Shown: positions 57,192-64,000 of the stretch, piece by piece
How the letters are laid out: the number at the start of each line of letters is the position of its first letter
How positions within the stretch are numbered: position 1 is the stretch's first letter
Source of the DNA: Podospora bellae-mahoneyi
Taxonomy: Eukaryota; Ascomycota; Sordariomycetes; Sordariales; Podosporaceae
Assembly (NCBI RefSeq): GCF_035222275.1
Contig: NW_026946359.1
Span: 3,534,001-3,598,000 of the forward strand
Reading direction: 5' to 3'
DNA length: 64,000 nucleotides
Program-made: the position numbers and the translations under genes
The notes under the pieces: generated by a model
Seen by the model: only the letters and a program-made list of their open reading frames with translations
Told to the model about the DNA's origin: nothing
Database searches by the model: none

Positions 57192-58303
57192 TGTGTGTGT
57201 GCTACTACCGTTGCTGTTGTTGTTTTGGCTCAAATTTCGGGTTGCACGGGATGGCAGTCGTCGACAACATTAGATCGCTGAATAGAACAGCTTCTTCTCC
57301 CTTGCTCAGAGTGCCAAGCAATGACGATGGGGGATCCTCTTTGGAGGGGTTGGGGTGAGGGGAGGGTTGGTTATGTGCCGGGTCGGTCGGTGTCTGATGG
57401 ATGTCGATAATGTCTAGCGCCGAGCGAGCGCAAACACGTCCTGCTCTGCTCTGTCTATCCTTAAACAAACAGTACACGAAGTAAAAGGCAGAAAGAATCC
57501 TTGCCAATGCCAACGCCGGCGCACAGCGCAAAAAAAGTTCGAATGATGAATTGGTGGTTTAAAGAAGGGTCATTCCATACCAGTCGAGACTCGAGAGCCG
57601 CATGGAGAACATGGAGGGGATGGATGATATTATCGAAGGTGTGGGAGGGCCAATGACCAGGGGTGTCGGCCAGGTTTAGTGGTTGCGGCCTGAGAGGGGA
57701 ACTGCCTTGTTTACATTTACCGGAGGGCGCCAGGGCAACGGGCTGACGGGACTTCATGTGTGTGGCTCGGTCCTATAAAATCCCGTTCCGCCCTGCGTCT
57801 ACGGGTCACCTGTGCCATGTAGATTAAGGGCATCTTGGGAACTGTGGTAGCACCAATTGTTCGGAAGCGAGACGCGTGGTTGACCCGAAAAGTAAACAAG
57901 AAGGACTTAGAGATATCATGGAGCAAATTGCTCTGTTATTTCAAGAGCTCTCATCTGAAGACGCATGACCGAGAATATGTGAGCTGCCCCGGAGCATCAA
58001 TTTGAGTTGTCGGAGTTCCAAGTCTAGCCACGCCCGTGCGCCTAGAGCAGCACCGATGCTCCACCCCTGACACATTCACCGCCCGGCGCAATTGCCCCGC
58101 ATCCCACCCACTCTAAAAATTTCTGGTGGCATAAAAAGATTTTCAGAGGCGACTCTGAGATTTTCTTTTCCTCTTCTCTTGGGGGGGAACAGTTGGCTGA
58201 TTCTCAAAGGACCTGTCCTTTCTGTCTCCCCCCTCGCTCGCATCAACAATCTCTTGCTTCACAACCACCAGTCTATCCCACAGATCTCAGTCAACGCGCA
58301 GAA
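57192..58303. other. Divergent promoter region, IQGAP / IMP dehydrogenase
   Basis: No supported gene. Contains GACGCGTGG (an ACGCGT core) near 57869-57876 and pyrimidine-rich leader sequence just before the IMP dehydrogenase ATG. Confidence 0.5.
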
Positions 58304-60092
58304 ATGTCGTCCGACCAAGTTCTTGACTGGCGCAAGGCCGAGGAGGTGCTCAACGAGTACAAGAGTCGCGATGGCCTCAGTGTCCATGAGCTCATGGACG
58401 CCAAGGCCCATGGCGGTCTCACCTACAACGACTTCCTTGTTCTCCCCGGCTACATTGGCTTCCCTGCCTCTGCTGTCACTCTCGACTCCAAGATCACCAA
58501 GAAGATCACCCTGAAGACCCCTCTCGTGTCCTCGCCCATGGACACCGTCACCGAGCACGAGATGGCCATCCACATGGCCCTTCAGGGTGGTCTCGGTGTC
58601 ATCCACCACAACTGCTCTCCCCAGGCCCAGGCCGACTTTGTCCGCAAGGTTAAGCGCTATGAGAACGGTTTTATCCTCGACCCCGTTGTCATCAGCCGTG
58701 AGACCACCGTCGGCGAGGCCAAGGCCCTCAAGGAGAAGTGGGGATTCGGTGGTTTCCCCGTCACAGGTTAGTTTTTTTTGCTCTCCCCAACTCTCCCTGC
58801 CACATGATTACAAACCTTACTTTCGTTCCACCAAATCGACCTATGTGTCATGAGGACTCAATATCACTGAAAATTATGATCGTGGCACCATCCTATCACT
58901 TTCTAAGCTCTGCAGCTCGTCAAGGATTGCACGCTAACCAACTGTGAATACAGAGTCCGGCAAGCTCGGTTCCAAGCTTTTGGGTATCGTCACCAACCGT
59001 GACATCCAGTTCGAAGATGATTTTGAGAAGCCCATCTCCGAGGTCATGGTGACCGATCTCATCACAGCCCACGACGGTGTTGACCTCCTCGAGGCCAACA
59101 AGATCCTTGCTGCTTCCAAGAAGGGCAAGCTTCCAATCGTTGATTCCGATGGAAACCTCGTTTCAATGATTTCCCGCTCCGATTTGACTAAGAACCTCCA
59201 CTTCCCCCTCGCTTCCAAGGCTGCCGACTCCAAGCAGCTCATCTGCGCCGCCGCCATCGGTACCCGTCCCGAGGACAAGGCCCGTCTTGCCGGCCTTGTT
59301 GAGGCTGGCCTCGACATTGTCATCCTGGACTCGTCTCAGGGTAACTCGATGTACCAGATCGAGATGATCAAGTGGATCAAGAACGAGTACCCTGACCTCG
59401 AGGTCATTGGTGGCAACGTTGTCACCCGTGAGCAGGCTGCTGCTCTCATCGCCGCCGGTGTCGACGGTCTCCGTATTGGTATGGGCTCCGGCTCTGCCTG
59501 CATCACCCAGGAGGTCATGGCCGTCGGTCGTCCCCAGGCTACCTCCGTCTACAATGTTGCTGCTTTCGCCGCCAGATTCGGTGTTCCCTGCATTGCCGAC
59601 GGTGGTGTCCAGAATGTTGGCCATATTGTCAAGGGCATTGCCCTTGGTGCCTCCACCGTCATGATGGGCGGTCTCCTTGCTGGTACCACCGAGTCTCCCG
59701 GTACTTCCTTCGTCTCACGCGAGGGTAAGCTCGTCAAGGCCTACCGCGGCATGGGTTCCATCGACGCTATGCAGGACAAGAAGGCTGGTGGTGGTGGCAA
59801 GGACAGCCAGAAGAGCAATGCTGGCACTGCCCGCTACTTCTCCGAGGGCGACTCCGTCCTTGTTGCTCAGGGTGTCTCTGGTGCCGTTGCCCACCGTGGC
59901 TCCGTCAGCAAGTTCGTCCCCTACCTCGCTGCCGGTCTTAAGCACTCCCTCCAGGACATGGGCATGACCAGCGTCGAGGAGCTCCACAAGCAGGTCGAGG
60001 CCGGCATTGTCCGCTTCGAGATTCGCACCCCCAGCGCTCAGCTCGAGGGCGGTGTGAACATGGAGTCCTATGAGAAGAAGCTCTATGCTTAA
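58304..60092 (+). CDS. IMP dehydrogenase
   Basis: NAD-dependent oxidation of IMP to XMP, the committed step of GMP synthesis. Exons 58304-58766 and 58954-60092 give 533 aa. The intron is 187 nt, about three times the local norm, with CTAAC branch and CAG end. It falls inside the CBS (Bateman) module, after [24 protein letters not shown] is the N-terminal strand. The catalytic cysteine is in [26 protein letters not shown] are the forms I associate with filamentous fungi, whereas yeast and human have SIC/MAC. The flap [13 protein letters not shown] and C-terminal [19 protein letters not shown] are intact. Codons are strongly C-ending, fitting high expression. Target of mycophenolic acid in this family; no duplicate copy is present here. 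Confidence 0.97.
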
Positions 60093-60643
60093 ATGACAAA
60101 ATCTTTTATGGAGAAATGATGATACCAGGCGGACAAGAAATTGGGAATGGGATAGGAGGGAAGTGTTGGTTGGGATTCAAAACGGCGTTTACGTGGGAAA
60201 GGGAAAAAAAATGGGTGCATTGATGACGGACACGATTCCTCTCGTAATATTGAGGATCGGTCGAGTGGAGAGCGGGAGTGTGGTTGCTCCTTTTTTTCTA
60301 TCCATTATTTTAGCGTTCTTTGCTCTCCGGATAGTATATATAGTCTAGCACCGATTTGATTTCAAATAGATCGATATTGAGTGTCCACTTTTGACTTTTG
60401 TCTCATTGTGAATTCTCGATCTCAGATGAATATGTCGAGATTTAAGTGTCAGCTTTTTTCTTTTTCCATTGTGATGTCTATATCGTCATTTGACTGCTTC
60501 CCGGGCCCGATGTTCATTTGATCCTTCCACCAAATCATAACTTTTTTGTCTATCTCATTGTGATGTGCATCATCCCAATTTGGCTCATCATCTATTCTGT
60601 TCCGCTTTTTTGCCTCTATCTCATCTATGATTTTTTTCTCTGT
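60093..60643. other. Intergenic, convergent 3' ends
   Basis: 3' regions of IMP dehydrogenase (plus) and LYS1 (minus). T-rich; no gene. It shows a loosely repeated TCTCATTGTGA pattern at about 60402, and 60556. Confidence 0.55.
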
Positions 60644-62000
<1,357 letters not shown>

Positions 62001-62993
62001 CGTGAATGTGGTATGAGTGTAAGTGTAAGTGGAGGGGTATCTCAAAGTCAAAGTCTTGAAGAGGAAAGACGTGAAGCAACAGAAGTTCAAAAAAAAAAGT
62101 ATGCAGTAAGACAGAGCACAGCACAACACAGGGTCTGTAGTATTTCTCAATTTATGTATCAATTCGGGGGGGGGCGTCTCTGCTTGAGTCACCGACTGGA
62201 GATGTGGAATGGGGTCCCCTCTTCTGGTGTACGCCGACTGCGGTGAGTGAAAAAACGAAAAACCCTGCTCTTGGGGGGACACCTGCAGGTACGACACCAG
62301 CAACCCCGCGGTCGCTAATTGGCTGGCTTGGGGCCTGAAGTGGCCTGAAGTATCAGTGTTTCGCCATTGCACGGGATCTCCCATGCTGTTTCCTGTTTGC
62401 CGGGAGACTCCACTAGTGACGACGGATTACGGAATCCACATGGGCAAGACTGGTTGCTTGATTTGATCATTTGAGGTTGGTTCTGTCTGTCTTTTCATAT
62501 TCGCTACAAATGTTTTTGGAGGAATCCCTCGAATAATGATTTGTCCCTCCTTTGGACTGATAACTAATAACAAGCAGATAAGGGCGCGCCTAACCCCCAT
62601 CGGGTATCAACCCAGGACTCGGCCCGTAGCGGGAATACTTGATCCTTCTTTGTCCCCGAAAACGCCAGTCACGTGCAGGCGGTAGCATTCACAGCCCTCT
62701 TTCTTTGGCAATAGGTAGCGCAATATGGCCCCATTGCGGCCGAGCGTGCACGGCAGACGGTAGATTGGGGTTAAAGGGCTGGAAGGCGAATAAAAGACTT
62801 CCCGGAGTAAGGTCCGACTATGATTAGCTAGCTAAACAGCTGCCGCCCGTGGGAAAGGGTGTGGAGTGGCACAGCGACCCGAGATGGGAGCATTGGAAAC
62901 AATGACCCCAGCCCACCACGCCCACGCCGACCCATTGATCCTCGATACCACCACCGCCCCAGGCTGACAAAAAAACCTGTTCTGGCCGCCATA
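62001..62993. other. Divergent promoter region, LYS1 / Zn2Cys6 regulator
   Basis: No supported gene. I saw no clear TGACTC (Gcn4/Cpc1) box close to LYS1; GAGTCACCG on plus near 62186, i.e. TGACTC on minus, is the nearest match and lies about 185 nt before the start, so general amino-acid control is possible. Confidence 0.5.
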
Positions 62994-64000
62994 ATGCCGA
63001 GCTCCAGATCGACTTCGCCATTTGACAAGCTGTCGTACGGCACCAGCACCAGCTCGCTACGCCGACTGCTCCCCGCATCGAACGATGAAGCAGCGAGTGA
63101 GGCTTCGGTGAATCTCGAAACTAGCCCGACCCCGGGGTCCTCGGCCGCGGGGACTGGGCAGGCTGCTCCGCGGAGAAGGAGGCAAGCTACCACGGCTGCG
63201 TGTCGGGCCTGTCGAAAGAGAAAGTCAAAGGTGTGAAGGCTCCGTACCCATTTTTCATATAGCATTGTTGAACCATAGCTGATATGTCTTGTTGTCTTGC
63301 AGTGTGATGGTGCACGCCCAACATGTTCAGTATGTCGTGACCGGAAAACAAAGTGCGAGTTTGATACGATTGCCGCGACCGAGACCCATACCCAAGCCCT
63401 GAAGCGCAAGTACACCGAGCTTCTGCAACAAAAGAGCACATTCGAACAGATCTATGAGGTCCTTCGGTCCAGACCGGAAAAGGAAGCCGAAGAAATCTTC
63501 CAGCGGATACGGAGGGGCGCAGAGGCCAGCTCCATACTAAGGCATGTCAACTATGGCGACGTGCTTGTGCAGATGGCCCTCGTGCCGGAAACGCGGTTTC
63601 GATACGAGTTTCCCTACCTGCCGGATATGCCCATCTACCTTCAAAGACACGACAACCCATACCTCGACTCGGAGGTCTTTGACTGTGCTTTGCGGGGGGC
63701 TGTCGAGCAACCGCAACCACAGCAGCAACGGGCCTTGCCTAGCGTGAACGACATGTTGGGATCTCCCCGTGACGCCTTGGACCAGCGGGATCCATACCTG
63801 AAGCCGTATTCCTCTGCCATTGTGGTGGACCCGTGGCTGGACTCGCTCACGCCGTCAAACTGGACGTTGGTGAGCAGTGATGACAATTTCATGCGTCAGG
63901 TTATTCACGATTATTTTCTGTACGACTATGATTGGTTTACTTTTTTCCACAAGGACTACTTTCTGCAGGATATGGCGAGTGACCGACCACGGCACTGCTC
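62994..64000 (+). CDS. Zn2Cys6 transcription factor, 5' part only
   Basis: Exon 1 is 62994-63230; after a 72-nt intron exon 2 begins at 63303 and stays open to the window end, giving about 311 residues so far. The binuclear zinc cluster is split by the intron: CRACRKRKSK before, then CDGARPTCSVCRDRKTKC, giving all six cysteines. A helix with KRKYTELLQQKSTFEQIYEV follows (dimerisation). The region at the end (RQVIHDYFLYDYDWFTFFHK) is the start of the fungal transcription-factor domain. The N-terminus is Ser-rich with basic PRRRRQ. Targets cannot be told from sequence. Divergent from LYS1; a shared promoter is possible but no more than that. Confidence 0.9.

Noticed and set aside
57865-57880. 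ACGCGT near the IMP dehydrogenase promoter as a third S-phase control site
   Set aside because: A single copy about 430 nt from the start, no cluster; likewise the one near 20975.
62575-62640. tRNA-like or hairpin sequence around GGGTATCAACCC
   Set aside because: The hairpin arms do not make a cloverleaf and the B box does not fit.

Overview
The window is nuclear DNA from a filamentous ascomycete, most likely a Sordariomycete close to the Sordariales (Podospora/Chaetomium-like). This placement is an inference from gene content and protein style. Introns are short (mostly 50-100 nt) with GT..AG ends and CTAAC/CTGAC-like branch points. Genes sit singly on both strands, coding DNA is GC-rich, and promoters are full of simple repeats. 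I see no rRNA, tRNA, CRISPR array, transposon or viral element.

Layout. 2.4-11.3 kb holds four plus-strand genes: an AIG2-like gamma-glutamylcyclotransferase, a nitrate transporter of the CrnA/NRT2 type, a DUF1275 membrane protein and cystathionine gamma-lyase. 11.3-23 kb is gene-poor, with a possible small membrane protein, many microsatellites, a 1448-aa DUF1765 protein (minus) and a 3.9-kb stretch with no supported gene. 23-34.2 kb holds a self-sufficient CYP505 P450-reductase fusion (minus) divergent from an ACR3 arsenite exporter (plus), a secreted low-complexity protein (minus), a one-TM protein whose frame carries an internal TAG (plus), and a ubiquitin C-terminal hydrolase (minus).

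35.8-51.2 kb holds a 92-aa protein, a triple-KH RNA-binding protein (minus), a coiled-coil candidate kinetochore protein, dUTPase, pyridoxal kinase (minus), PCNA (minus), an Inp2/vezatin-like peroxisome-inheritance candidate (minus) and EMC6. 51.8-64 kb holds a 1764-aa IQGAP (minus), IMP dehydrogenase (plus), saccharopine dehydrogenase LYS1 (minus) and the 5' part of a Zn2Cys6 regulator (plus, running off the end).

How they fit together. This is mostly core metabolism and cell biology, not a secondary-metabolite cluster. There is a loose DNA-replication theme at 40.7-46.9 kb: dUTPase and PCNA both carry ACGCG/ACGCGT (MluI-box) motifs upstream, which suggests shared S-phase control. The gene-structure surprises are an 11-nt micro-exon in the pyridoxal kinase gene, a GC-AG intron in LYS1, an 18-nt terminal exon in PCNA and an in-frame stop in the TM-protein gene. 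I did not find a convincing undescribed multi-gene system. All exon joins were made by eye from splice signals, frame and family conservation.
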